A DNA stretch of 64,000 bases from CALUVN01 sp944323595 (GCA_963931255.1 OZ006972.1:1736001-1800000); one strand, 5' to 3'. Numbered from the stretch's first letter, positions 1-9,008 are shown. Translations and numbers: made by a program. The notes: generated by a model not told the origin, from the letters alone.

Positions 1-803
1 GCTATAACGTTTATTGCTACTTTCATCCCCTCTGATGCACCGGCTGAAATTGCATCAAATACATTTATATAAGGCTTTTTGCGTTTGCTGTAAGCAATTG
101 AAAAGTCCTCGCTGGTTTCAGGAGTATGAGTTTCCGGATAAATTATTTTTGACAATACAAGTGCTCCCGGGGCCGCCATTATTGATGATGCCAGCAAATA
201 TTGTGCAGGAATTCCAAGTCCTATATAAATCGGCATTGTAGCACCGGAAATACATGCCATACTTCCTGCCATAGATGCGAGAAGTTCTGAACGTGTAAGT
301 TTTGCCAGATATGGTCTTATCATTATTTGTGCTGCTATTTGTCCGACAAAGGCACTTGCAACATTGGATAAAGCTTCGGCTCCTGATACTGACATAAGCT
401 TATTCATAGCTTTTCCGAATATCGGCACCACGCGCTGCATAATTCCATAGTAATAAAGAATATTTACAAGTATCATCATAAATATTAAGGAACTCACTAG
501 CTGGAGTGCGAAAACGTTTGCACCTGCCCCGAAAAGTTCCCCTAGTTTTACATTATCAATCAGATGTCCGAATACAAATGCTCCGCCCTCTTTTGCAAAA
601 TCAAGAATTTTCTGGATAAATAATCCGATGTTTAAAAACAGAGCACGTCCGAGCGGAACTTTAAAAACAAATACTGCAAGAAGTATTTGTAATGCAAAGC
701 CTGTACCAACTGTTTTGTAATTGATAGCTTTTCTGTTGTTTGACATCAAAAATGCTATCCCGAATATTAATATAATCCCAAAAATTCCGAAAAATCTATC
801 CAT
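1..803 (-). CDS. Concentrative nucleoside transporter (CNT/NupC family), 3' end outside window
   Basis: Inner-membrane cation-coupled nucleoside importer. I translated the minus strand from ATG at 803: the frame stays open to base 1, so roughly the last third of a usual 400-residue CNT protein is missing. The N-terminus MDRFFGIFGIILIFGIAFLM is the first membrane helix, followed by the conserved KVPLG and the RPYLAKLTRSELLASMAGS and IPAQYLLAASIMAAPGAL regions typical of the family. The substrate loop reads GQIAAQ, where nucleoside-transporting members usually have G-Q-[ST]-E, so substrate specificity may differ. It lies downstream of the glycogen synthase gene, separated by a strong hairpin terminator. 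Family call is firm; substrate is not. Confidence 0.85.
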   Translation of the reverse strand, partial: MDRFFGIFGIILIFGIAFLMSNNRKAINYKTVGTGFALQILLAVFVFKVPLGRALFLNIGLFIQKILDFAKEGGAFVFGHLIDNVKLGELFGAGANVFALQLVSSLIFMMILVNILYYYGIMQRVVPIFGKAMNKLMSVSGAEALSNVASAFVGQIAAQIMIRPYLAKLTRSELLASMAGSMACISGATMPIYIGLGIPAQYLLASSIMAAPGALVLSKIIYPETHTPETSEDFSIAYSKRKKPYINVFDAISAGASEGMKVAINVI

Positions 804-837
804 ACGACCTCATATATTATTTACTTCCTCATTATAC

Positions 838-866
838 AAAAAAGGAGTATAAAAATACTCCTTTTT
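838..866. terminator. Bidirectional rho-independent terminator
   Basis: A 13-bp perfect inverted repeat, AAAAAAGGAGTAT / ATACTCCTTTTTT, with a 3-base A loop and T-runs on both strands. It sits between the end of the glycogen synthase gene (897) and the start of the nucleoside transporter (803), both on the minus strand, so the two are probably separate transcription units. Confidence 0.85.
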
Positions 867-896
867 TCATAAAATGTATAAAAAGTTAATCTTATC

Positions 897-3788
897 TTAC
901 GCTGCAGCTGCCAGATCCGGTAAATCTTTTCTGTCAAAGCCGAGTTTGTCAGTGTATTCGAAGATTGGTCCTTGCTTATCTTTTTGTACCCAGCTGAAGT
1001 CGATTTCAAGATCATTTTGTACCATTTTCTTGTAATCTTCAGGTCTTTCGTAGTACATCTTGAGAGCTTCAACCAGCTTGTTGTAGAAAGATTCTTCGCT
1101 GACATGTGGTGCAAGGAATCCTGTTTTTCCGTCAACAATTGTGTCGTGGAATCCGCCGACATCTGTTGTGATGACAGGGGTACCTTTTGCAAAACATTCA
1201 CCCTGAGTCAAGCCGCAAGGCTCATAAGTTGATGGTGCACAGAAGAATGTACTTGCTGCCATAATTGCAGGGTTTGGCATATTACCTTTGAGTGCGAGTA
1301 CGTGGTTAAGACGTTCTTTATTTTTACCGTAGTCGCCGTTTTTCAAATCGTAGAGGTGCTGTAATTCGTCTGCAGCTTCAGCTGGTCCGCCGACGATAAA
1401 GAATGGCATTTTCTTACCAGGGAATACTTCATCCCAGTTGTCAAACAATCTGAAGATTGCGCCTTTCAGGATTGACAAACCTTTCTGATTTGTTAATCTG
1501 TGAGCAAAAGAAATAACAGGTGCATCGACAAAATCCTGTTCAGATATATTGACATTATTTCCTACAACTTCCGGTTTATCAAGAGTACCGTCCATAATAG
1601 GTTTTACAAATGCGTTATAGAAACGACCTTTGTTTTCGCTTCTCAATTCCATAACCTTATCGATGCCTGTATTTTGGTCATATTCAGCAAGCTCAAGGTC
1701 TTTTACAAAGTTTTTATGAGAAACTGCTTTCATCTCAACTTTATTTTTATCAAGACCATTGATGATACCGCTGATTGTACCGCTATTTTTGCGTCTTTGG
1801 AGCAGCGGGTACAAAATACCTGATTTCATAGGATCATTTATAACTTCGTTAGTGTAATTCTTGGATACAGGAACGAACCAGTCAGAAAGTGCTACACCGT
1901 TGAATAGGTGGTTAAAGTGTTTATCACCGGTACGGCGTTTCATTAATACGGTATTGCACATGTCATCGTTTTCGCCGGTTATTCCGCTGTGAGCATGTTC
2001 GGTGATAGCGATAGCGTAGCTGTCATATAGTGTATTAATAATGTTTTCAGTAACTCTGTTTTTGCTCAACAGAGAACCGCTGCCGGCATTTGAATTACCC
2101 TGACAGCTCAGGTTGTGTCCTATCATCAAGAGAGGCATATCTTTAAGAGCTTCAAATGTCTTTTTAGGAATTTCATTATAGTTATATTCCATTGGTGCGC
2201 GGTATCTCAGCAAGCTTGCCATTGAACCTGCGTGCCAATCGTTAAGTACCATTGAATTTGGTGCCTTAATTTTATCAAAAGCATCCTTATCACAAATTTT
2301 CAGGTTAGAAATACCTGTTTTAGGGTTTTTCTCGTTAGGATCTGTGAGAGCCATATTAACTTTAAGTTTTGCCAGTTTGTATACTGATTTTGTAAACAGA
2401 GCAAATCTTTCGGTTTCTTCTGCGTTTGTTGTGGAATCATAGATATTATCATTAAAGTAGTCTCTTGATTTTATAAATACAAGAGTTTTCTTTTTATCGC
2501 TGTCCGGAATACTTTCTTCAGTTACATAGTATTCAATTTTTTCAGGTTTAGTTTGACCGTTTCTGAATACGTGTGTTGTTGTTTCCGCAGCTTTTTTGAG
2601 ATTGAATGTTTTGCCGTTATATACATATTTATATTCGCCTTGCGGGTATTCAATAAATTCGGATTGATTTTTCTTCAGATACATTGGTATAAATGTAGGT
2701 GTATCAATGCCGAGTTTTTGGAAGTTATCCTGAATATCAACAGGAACAACACCTAAGCCGCCTGTTTTAATAGGAGCATATTCAGCGGTTAATGACCATG
2801 TTGAGGTTAATTCAGGGAATTTTTCTTTGTAAGCTTTTATGTCACGGACAGTTTGAGCTGCTGTTCTGTCTAAGCGGGTGATTGCTGCATTGTGTATGCT
2901 ATCAAGAGCTTGAGCAGTTTTTTTGTTGTCAATTTTCTTCGCGTAGTCCAGTACCTGCAGGAGGTTAAGGTCAAAGTGTCTTACCGTATATTGCTGCATC
3001 AGAGGATCAAGACCGAGTTCTGTAGCTTTTATTGCATCTGTTGCGCGGTTATTTGCTTCATTAATTCTCTGGTCAAAGCTGTTTACGGTATTTTGAGCCC
3101 CATAAGCAGCATTTTTAGCTTCATAAGCAATGGCTTTTGCTTCGCTTGCTGCACCTGCTATGCCGTTTGCTGTATTGAGGGCTGTTTCTGATTTGTTCAG
3201 AATTTCGCTTGCTTTTTGTGATGCGTTAGTAATATCTTCTTCTTTATAACCGTTTTCTTTTAATTTTTCTTTATTATTTTTTACAAATTCGTTTATTCCG
3301 AGTGCAGAACCTATGCCTACAAATAAACTTGTAAGTACTGTGCTTGCAGGAAATGCATTATTTCCTGCAGAAGCGCTGCCTCCGGCTTCAGGTTTTGGCA
3401 GATTTATTTTAGAAACAGCTTCTTCAATTTTTTTCTCAATATTTAAATTTTTTACTTCATCTACAAGGGTTTGCATAGTTTTAGCGGCTTTAGCATTTGA
3501 TTTTTTTGCTTGCGTGTAAACTACCGGGAGACCTATTACTGAAAGTAATAATGCTGCCGGACCGCTATATTTTTCGGCAACTTGTGCAAAAGATGATTTT
3601 TGTGCTCCATTTAGAGTTTTTTGATTGAAAGTATCAACCTGTGGCTGCGGCTGTATTTGAGGTGACGGCTGCTGTTGTACTACAGGTGTTGTTACCGGTA
3701 ACGTTTGTTGTGGAGTCTCTGTCTGTTGAAATTTTTTGAACGCAGAAGAGCTTAAAAGGTTTGTGTTTGTTGTAATGTCGTTGCTCAT
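897..3788 (-). CDS. GT5-family glycogen/starch synthase with long membrane-type N-terminal extension
   Basis: Glycosyltransferase family 5 enzyme, expected to transfer glucose from ADP-glucose (or UDP-glucose) to an alpha-1,4-glucan. The 963 residues are about twice the usual 480. The GT5 domain occupies roughly residues 335-950: KTGGLG nucleotide-sugar loop near residue 343, NDWHAG, GIINGLD, RLTNQKGL, and the C-terminal TYEPCGLTQGE with GTPVITTDVGG. Residues 1-330 are unlike any glycogen synthase I know: a Pro/Gln-rich start, two hydrophobic stretches (GPAALLLSVIGLPVV near 80, STVLTSLFVGIGSALG near 150), and an Ala/Lys/Glu-rich helical section that looks coiled-coil. This suggests membrane tethering, which is inference. 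It stands alone, with no glgC or glgB beside it. The upstream ribosome site is weak (AAGGG). Confidence 0.85.
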   Translation of the reverse strand: MSNDITTNTNLLSSSAFKKFQQTETPQQTLPVTTPVVQQQPSPQIQPQPQVDTFNQKTLNGAQKSSFAQVAEKYSGPAALLLSVIGLPVVYTQAKKSNAKAAKTMQTLVDEVKNLNIEKKIEEAVSKINLPKPEAGGSASAGNNAFPASTVLTSLFVGIGSALGINEFVKNNKEKLKENGYKEEDITNASQKASEILNKSETALNTANGIAGAASEAKAIAYEAKNAAYGAQNTVNSFDQRINEANNRATDAIKATELGLDPLMQQYTVRHFDLNLLQVLDYAKKIDNKKTAQALDSIHNAAITRLDRTAAQTVRDIKAYKEKFPELTSTWSLTAEYAPIKTGGLGVVPVDIQDNFQKLGIDTPTFIPMYLKKNQSEFIEYPQGEYKYVYNGKTFNLKKAAETTTHVFRNGQTKPEKIEYYVTEESIPDSDKKKTLVFIKSRDYFNDNIYDSTTNAEETERFALFTKSVYKLAKLKVNMALTDPNEKNPKTGISNLKICDKDAFDKIKAPNSMVLNDWHAGSMASLLRYRAPMEYNYNEIPKKTFEALKDMPLLMIGHNLSCQGNSNAGSGSLLSKNRVTENIINTLYDSYAIAITEHAHSGITGENDDMCNTVLMKRRTGDKHFNHLFNGVALSDWFVPVSKNYTNEVINDPMKSGILYPLLQRRKNSGTISGIINGLDKNKVEMKAVSHKNFVKDLELAEYDQNTGIDKVMELRSENKGRFYNAFVKPIMDGTLDKPEVVGNNVNISEQDFVDAPVISFAHRLTNQKGLSILKGAIFRLFDNWDEVFPGKKMPFFIVGGPAEAADELQHLYDLKNGDYGKNKERLNHVLALKGNMPNPAIMAASTFFCAPSTYEPCGLTQGECFAKGTPVITTDVGGFHDTIVDGKTGFLAPHVSEESFYNKLVEALKMYYERPEDYKKMVQNDLEIDFSWVQKDKQGPIFEYTDKLGFDRKDLPDLAAAA

Positions 3789-3997
3789 TCGTTTACCCTT
3801 ATTTTATATATGTACACACGCTTATGTTTAAAAAGCCGTAAATAATATTTTTTGCCATTGCAAAAAATTCTCCTCGTTTTTTGTTACAATTCTTTATTTA
3901 TTTTTAATAAACACTAAATAAATGCAGATAAATTTTTGCACAAGAAAAATTGCCTGTCAACCCCTAAAATAGCGCGATTGGGTAATTGTTTCCGGTG

Positions 3998-4081
3998 TAT
4001 AATTTACGTTTAATATAATTAATCTTTTTCATACTTCCAGCTATTCTTAATTCCAACGAGCCCGAAAGGGCTCTTTCTTTT
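3998..4081 (+). terminator. Plus-strand terminator with possible short transcript upstream
   Basis: GAGCCC-GAAA-GGGCTC (4058-4073) is a 6-bp GC-rich stem with a GNRA-type tetraloop followed by TTTCTTTT on the plus strand. Neither flanking gene is on the plus strand. TATAAT motifs occur at 3998-4003 and 4014-4019, so a small RNA of about 60-70 nt ending here is possible. It could equally be a weak terminator for bioA read on the minus strand, where the hairpin is preceded by A's and followed by only a poor T-run. The rest of the 3789-4094 gap holds AT-rich sequence and nothing else I recognise. Confidence 0.4.
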
Positions 4082-4094
4082 ATATCTACGGCAT

Positions 4095-5438
4095 TCAGCT
4101 GTTTAAAATGTCTTTCATACACTTATTGGCTTTTTCTACCACAAAATCCATATCATTTTTTTCAATAATTAATGGTGGATTGAAATAAATTACATCACCG
4201 AGCGGTCGTAAAAGGACGCCGTTTTTAAGTGCTTTTTTATATATTTGATAACCGGTTCTTAATTTGCTGTCAAAAGGTTCTTTTGTTTTTTTGTCTTTAA
4301 CGAGTTCTATTGCATTGATAAGACCGATGGAGCGGACTTCTCCGACATTTTTGTGAGGGAGAAAAGTTTCTTTTATTAATTCATTAAAATATTTAGCATT
4401 TTCGCATGCTTTTTCAATGATTTTTTCCTCTTCAAGAATATTCAACACTTCTATTGCAACAGAGCATGCAAGCGGGTTGCCGCTATAAGTATGACTGTGC
4501 ATAAAAGCTTTTCCGCTGTTGTAGTCTGCATAAAATGCGTCATAAATTTTCTGGGTAGTAACAAATATTGCCATCGGCATGTATCCGCCCGTCAGTCCTT
4601 TAGAAAGACACATAATATCAGGTGCTATACCTGCATGGTTACAGGCAAACATTTTGCCAGTTCTGCCATAACCTGTTGCAATTTCATCGGCTATCAGGTG
4701 AACATTGTATTTATTACAGAGTTCGCGAAGTTTTTTCAGATATAAAGGTGGATAAATTTTCATTCCTGCAGACCCCTGCAAGAGAGGTTCAACGAGTAGT
4801 GCACAAGTCTCGTGTCCGTATTTTTCAAAAGTTTTTTCGGCGTGTTCAATGCATTCACAATTACATTCTTCTCTATTTTTTCCGTAAGGACAGCGGAAAC
4901 AGTCAGGACCTTGTATTCTTGAAATATCAAGCAGAATAGGTTTATAGATTTCTGAATACAAATCAACTCCGCCGACAGAAAGGGCGCCTATTGTTTCCCC
5001 GTGATATGCATCAGATAGTGCCATAAATCGTTTTTTCTGCGGATTTCCTGTCTGATAATGATACTGAAAACTTACTTTCATTGCTGCTTCTATTGCAGAA
5101 GAGCCGTTATCGGTGAAGTTAAATTTACACAGCCCTTCCGGCAGAACTTTTGATAATTTTTCACAAAGAGTTATTGCCGTTTTATGGCTGAAATTTGCAA
5201 AAATTACATGTTCAAGTGTATCTATTTGTTTTTTTACAGCAGCGTTTATTCTCGGGTTGCAGTGCCCTAAAAGATTGCACCACCACGAACTTACCACATC
5301 TTTATAAACATTTCCGTCAATATCATACAAATTTATCCCCTGAGCGTGGTCTATAACTATTGGTTTTAATTCTTCATAATCTTTCATTTGCGAGCAGGGG
5401 TGCCAGATGTATTTTAAGTCCTTTTCAGCCCAATCCAT
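4095..5438 (-). CDS. bioA: Adenosylmethionine-8-amino-7-oxononanoate aminotransferase
   Basis: PLP-dependent class III aminotransferase of biotin synthesis that converts KAPA to DAPA with S-adenosylmethionine as amino donor. The N-terminal IWHPCSQMKDY and SSWWCNLLGHCNP are BioA signatures. GSSAIEAAMK is the PLP phosphate region, and the catalytic lysine is in CLSKGLTGGYMP. Length (447 aa) is normal. A cysteine-containing segment, CFRCPYGKNREECNCEC, resembles the insert seen in BioA of Gram-positive bacteria. Its start lies 2 bases after the bioD stop, with a GGAG ribosome site inside the bioD end, so the two genes form one operon transcribed bioD to bioA. Confidence 0.95.
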   Translation of the reverse strand: MDWAEKDLKYIWHPCSQMKDYEELKPIVIDHAQGINLYDIDGNVYKDVVSSWWCNLLGHCNPRINAAVKKQIDTLEHVIFANFSHKTAITLCEKLSKVLPEGLCKFNFTDNGSSAIEAAMKVSFQYHYQTGNPQKKRFMALSDAYHGETIGALSVGGVDLYSEIYKPILLDISRIQGPDCFRCPYGKNREECNCECIEHAEKTFEKYGHETCALLVEPLLQGSAGMKIYPPLYLKKLRELCNKYNVHLIADEIATGYGRTGKMFACNHAGIAPDIMCLSKGLTGGYMPMAIFVTTQKIYDAFYADYNSGKAFMHSHTYSGNPLACSVAIEVLNILEEEKIIEKACENAKYFNELIKETFLPHKNVGEVRSIGLINAIELVKDKKTKEPFDSKLRTGYQIYKKALKNGVLLRPLGDVIYFNPPLIIEKNDMDFVVEKANKCMKDILNS

Positions 5439-5440
5439 TT

Positions 5441-6130
5441 TTATATCTCCTTAAATATCGAAATCAGCGTATCTTTTTCTATCTTCAAATCTTTTGCATG
5501 TTTTTCCGCTGTGCCGATAACTTTTATTCCTGTAAGATTTTCTGTTTGAATAAGGTTATCCTGATGCATGAAGTTGTTTTCATCAAAATTATTCAGGATT
5601 ATTCCTCTTACATTTATCCCGTGATGTGCGGCGTACTCTACAGTTAAGACGGTTGAATTTATAGTCCCGAGTCCGCCGTCTGCAACTATTATAACATCAA
5701 GATTAAGTCCTTTTATGATATCTTCCAGCAGAAGCTTTTTATCAGAAAGGTTAATAGGGCAGACAATTCCCCCGCAGCCCTCAACAAGCAGATATTCGTA
5801 TTCTTGTTTTATTCTGTTGAAATCCTGTTTTATTTTATCAAGATAGATAAGGTTTCCTGTTCTTTCCGCAGCAAGATGCGGAGAAACAGCTTCTTCATAA
5901 ATGTACGATACAACATCAGTCGGATTTCGTTTTATACCGGCAGTTTCCAGTACAAAACGTGCATCTCCCGGAACTAATGAACCGTCAGAAGCTCTTTCCG
6001 CCCCGCTCAATGCCGGCTTGAAATACCCGCAGTTTAACCCGAAATCTCTCATCTTTTTTACAAGCAGTCCAGAGATAAAGGTTTTACCGATGTCTGTCCC
6101 TGTTGCTGTTACAAATATTCCTTTTGTCAT
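5441..6130 (-). CDS. bioD: Dethiobiotin synthetase
   Basis: ATP-dependent cytoplasmic enzyme that closes the ureido ring of DAPA with CO2 to give dethiobiotin. The N-terminal P-loop is GTDIGKT (residues 11-17), followed by the lysine-containing YFKPALSG substrate loop and the EGCGGIVCPI segment. Length (229 aa) is typical. It is the first gene of the bioD-bioA pair, with AGAGGG as ribosome site upstream. No bioB, bioF or bioC lies nearby, so the rest of the pathway is elsewhere or absent. I saw no obvious BirA operator dyad upstream. Confidence 0.95.
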   Translation of the reverse strand: MTKGIFVTATGTDIGKTFISGLLVKKMRDFGLNCGYFKPALSGAERASDGSLVPGDARFVLETAGIKRNPTDVVSYIYEEAVSPHLAAERTGNLIYLDKIKQDFNRIKQEYEYLLVEGCGGIVCPINLSDKKLLLEDIIKGLNLDVIIVADGGLGTINSTVLTVEYAAHHGINVRGIILNNFDENNFMHQDNLIQTENLTGIKVIGTAEKHAKDLKIEKDTLISIFKEI

Positions 6131-6148
6131 AATCCCTCTTCTAAAACT

Positions 6149-6178
6149 ATGCGATAACTCTTTTGAGAGTTATCGCAT
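6149..6178. terminator. Hairpin between the ShlB-like gene and bioD
   Basis: A perfect 12-bp inverted repeat, ATGCGATAACTC / GAGTTATCGCAT, with a 6-base loop. On the minus strand it is followed by AGTTTTAG, so it probably terminates the ShlB-like transcript ahead of bioD, though the T-run is short. Confidence 0.65.
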
Positions 6179-6201
6179 AATGTTTGATATTATTATTCTG
6201 A

Positions 6202-8175
6202 TTATAGAGCGCCGCGATCAATAAAGTAATCGTAGTGTCTTACGTCATCATAGTTATTGATTACATCAGCATCGACTTCTTTTTTAGGCGCCGGTTTTGG
6301 AGCTGTGCTTCTGTTTCTTAGAAGTGCATCAAAGTTAGGTTCTAACGCAAGTTCAAAGTGGAATCTACCGTATTTTCTGTCGTATTCATAAGCGTTATTA
6401 ACTAACGGATAGCCCCAGTATAATCTTGCACTTAAATCACCCGGCAATGCAACTTTCAAGCCTAAACCGATTGATGCTAAGAAGTAACTTCCGCCATAGA
6501 TATCTTCACCTGTTCTTGCACTCGGGAATACGCCGGAGTGGTCGGCGAATAATGCACCTTTAACATATCTTCCGATAAACGGTATTTTTTCTCCAGAGCG
6601 AGGGCTGGTGATTTCTCTCGGCATAAGAGGGAATTCCAATTCACCGCTGATGAAGTATCCGTTTTTACCGATCATAATACCTTCATTATAACCTCTAACA
6701 GTCATCATACCACCGGTTTGGAATTGGTCTAAGTATGGAACTTGATCATTGGCTCTTCCCGGAATGACTTGATAGTTACCTCTTAAAATACCGATTACAC
6801 CGTGCGAGAAGTCGTGTAATCTAACCGCACTACCATTAATTTTAAAGTAGTTTGATTTGTCATCAAATATTGGTGCAGCATACCCAACACCCTGACTCAA
6901 ATACCAGATACCGTATTTAGTATCTTTTCTCAATTGCAAGGCTGTTTCAACACTTGTTACTTCATCAAGTCTGCCAAGAACATCATCCAATTCCCAGAAG
7001 CCTGTATCAGATGTTACGCGTGCACGTTTGTAGTTTAATGATGAAACTGATTTCAACTCAAATCCGGGTTTTCTGATGAGTGGTTGTGAATAGTACAAAG
7101 CATAGTTGTAAGTTCTGCTCTTGATATTCATCCAGCTGTTATCACCGGCACCTACTTTTGCAAAACCTGAATAGAATCCGAAACCGATACGACCGTCACG
7201 TTTGTTAACAGGAACACTGTAATCAAAGAACGGGCTGACAGAGTATTTGCTGAAATATGTACCGATGTTCATCTGGTCACGGTATCCGAATAAACTGTCT
7301 GCCGTAATCATAGCACCGCCTCTAATCGGTCCGATTGATTGACGGCCTTGATTATCCATCATTAATCTTAAGTGCCATGGCAATTTTTCTTTTGTACTGA
7401 ATTCAATATCCGTTGTATTCTTTTCTGTACCGGCTTTTAAGTTTGCAGTAAGGTTTACACCTTCGTTATATCTGTTAAAGTCCAGAATGTCTTTTTCCAA
7501 ATCAACGATGTCAAAGAGCTGGTATTGTTTTTGAGGCATTCTGTCCAAAATGTATTTATCTTTTGTCCAGCGGTTATTTTCTACTGTGATATTACCGATT
7601 TTTGATTCAATAAGTTCAATGAAAATATTCCCGTTCTGTACAGTTTGTTCAGGTAAGAATGCTCTTGCTGTTACGTATCCTTTTTCTGCATATAAGTGGT
7701 TAATTTCATCTATAGCCTTTTGGATGTCGCTGATAAATACATTTTTACCTACTAAAGGTTTTGTTATATTTGAAATTTCTTCCTGTGTCAAAATTTCTGA
7801 CGGAGAGACTTCAATTGAATTTACAAAAACACCTTTTGTATCAATTTCTTCAATTGTAGCTTGCTGTGTTTCCGGGACAGGAACATCATTTTTGATAAGC
7901 TGATTACCGGCATTAGGGTCACGCTCTATTTTTTTACGTTCTTCATAGTATTGATAATCTTCTCCAATACCATGATCACGCGTTTTGTATCGTAAATTAT
8001 TTAAATCATTATACATACCGCCAACTTCGGATTGTCCTTGTTGGATAAGCGCAGGATCAATACCCGCTGGAGGTGCAGCTAGTGTCGGGGCAGATGCTGC
8101 ATAAGAAAACGCACATAAGGCTGAGATACATAATATCGCCTTTTTAATATTTGTTGTTGAATTCGTCTTTTTCAT
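6202..8175 (-). CDS. ShlB/FhaC/HecB-family outer-membrane two-partner secretion transporter
   Basis: Omp85-superfamily beta-barrel that normally exports a large TpsA exoprotein across the outer membrane. A signal peptide (residues about 1-33, ending near TLAAPP) is followed by a Gln/Glu-rich linker and a POTRA-2-type domain (about 115-200, with KAIDEINHLYAEKGYVTARAFLP). The 16-strand barrel carries TVRGYNEG, the conserved VRGY/F motif, near residue 490. Beyond the expected barrel end there are about 45 extra residues (TAPKPAPKKEVDAD onward), which is unusual because TpsB proteins normally end at the last strand. No TpsA-like gene is nearby. Length of 657 is somewhat above the usual 550-600. 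It is divergent from the OmpH/Skp gene. Confidence 0.85.
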   Translation of the reverse strand: MKKTNSTTNIKKAILCISALCAFSYAASAPTLAAPPAGIDPALIQQGQSEVGGMYNDLNNLRYKTRDHGIGEDYQYYEERKKIERDPNAGNQLIKNDVPVPETQQATIEEIDTKGVFVNSIEVSPSEILTQEEISNITKPLVGKNVFISDIQKAIDEINHLYAEKGYVTARAFLPEQTVQNGNIFIELIESKIGNITVENNRWTKDKYILDRMPQKQYQLFDIVDLEKDILDFNRYNEGVNLTANLKAGTEKNTTDIEFSTKEKLPWHLRLMMDNQGRQSIGPIRGGAMITADSLFGYRDQMNIGTYFSKYSVSPFFDYSVPVNKRDGRIGFGFYSGFAKVGAGDNSWMNIKSRTYNYALYYSQPLIRKPGFELKSVSSLNYKRARVTSDTGFWELDDVLGRLDEVTSVETALQLRKDTKYGIWYLSQGVGYAAPIFDDKSNYFKINGSAVRLHDFSHGVIGILRGNYQVIPGRANDQVPYLDQFQTGGMMTVRGYNEGIMIGKNGYFISGELEFPLMPREITSPRSGEKIPFIGRYVKGALFADHSGVFPSARTGEDIYGGSYFLASIGLGLKVALPGDLSARLYWGYPLVNNAYEYDRKYGRFHFELALEPNFDALLRNRSTAPKPAPKKEVDADVINNYDDVRHYDYFIDRGAL

Positions 8176-8443
8176 GTTTATCCTTCTATAGAAAGTTAAT
8201 ATATTGATAGCTACATTTTTTATTGTTATATCTATAAAAACAAAAGAAAATATTTTTTGAACTTTTATTACAATTTATTAACAAAAATTTATTTTTTGTT
8301 AACATTTCTAGTTTGCCTGCTATTATTATAGAAGATACTAATATCTTTGTAAAGAAGTTAACAAAAAAATCCATCTAATGAATTACTTAACTTTTTTACG
8401 CCAGGAGAGACTAATTTCTATTATAAAAAAAGGAGAAAAACTT
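8176..8443. promoter_or_regulatory. Divergent intergenic region with promoters in both directions
   Basis: This 268-bp AT-rich gap separates the ShlB-like gene (minus) from the OmpH/Skp gene (plus), so it must hold both promoters. A plausible plus-strand -10 is the TATTATAG stretch near 8320-8332, but no convincing -35 was found. The ribosome site AAAGGAGAA lies at 8429-8437 and fixes the start of the downstream gene at 8444. Confidence 0.4.
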
Positions 8444-8926
8444 ATGACAAACAAATTTAAATTTTTGTTAAGCGGGGTTGTTGCATGCACATTGTGTGCT
8501 TCTGTAGCTATGGCTGATACAACTGCGGCTCCTGCAGCACCGGCTCCGGCTTCTGTAGCTGTAGTTGACGTACAGGCTGTTGTTAACGCTTCACCTGCTG
8601 TTCAGGCTCTTAAAAAAGAACAGGAAGCTAATGCTAAAGACTTGATTACTTTCATCGAAAAAGCAAGAAAAGATGTTGCTGCTACAACTGATGAAAGCAA
8701 GAAAAAATCTCTTGAAGAAAAATACAACAAAGAATTGGTATCTAAAAGAGAAAAATATGAAAAAAATTATACTTCTAAGTTAGCTAAAATTGATGAATCT
8801 ATCTCTAAAACAATTGCAGATACGGCAAAAGCTAAAGGTTATACTGTAGTTGTTGCTAAAGGTGCTGTTCTTTACGGCGGTACTGATTTAACTAATGAAG
8901 TTAAAAGCGCAGTTTCTAAAAAATAG
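8444..8926 (+). CDS. OmpH/Skp-family periplasmic chaperone
   Basis: Predicted periplasmic holdase for outer-membrane proteins on their way to the Bam machinery. The signal peptide (about residues 1-24, ending ASVAMA) is followed by an Ala/Pro linker. Then comes VAVVDVQAVVNASPAVQALK, the typical start of the OmpH domain, a Lys/Glu-rich coiled-coil, and a C-terminal AKAKGYTVVVAKGAVLYG strand that matches the family's closing segment. The start at 8444 is chosen over an upstream in-frame ATG because AAAGGAGAA lies 7 bases before it and the signal peptide begins there. Its 160 residues are normal for Skp. Strong Ala/Lys content and a clean ribosome site suggest high expression. Confidence 0.85.
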   Translation: MTNKFKFLLSGVVACTLCASVAMADTTAAPAAPAPASVAVVDVQAVVNASPAVQALKKEQEANAKDLITFIEKARKDVAATTDESKKKSLEEKYNKELVSKREKYEKNYTSKLAKIDESISKTIADTAKAKGYTVVVAKGAVLYGGTDLTNEVKSAVSKK

Positions 8927-8940
8927 TAAATTATAATTAT

Positions 8941-8987
8941 ACACAAAAACTCCGCTGGTAATTTTTATTACAGCGGAGTTTTTGTGT
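8941..8987. terminator. Terminator after the OmpH/Skp gene
   Basis: A 17-bp inverted repeat, ACACAAAAACTCCGCTG / CAGCGGAGTTTTTGTGT, with a T-rich loop. A- and T-tracts within the arms let it act in either direction. Confidence 0.85.
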
Positions 8988-9008
8988 TGAAGAATTTATA
9001 AAATTAAA

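Noticed and set aside
5901..6224. Various long frames opposite bioA, bioD, hydA, hydB and radA
   Set aside because: They lie entirely antisense to genes with clear families and show no ribosome sites or family motifs.
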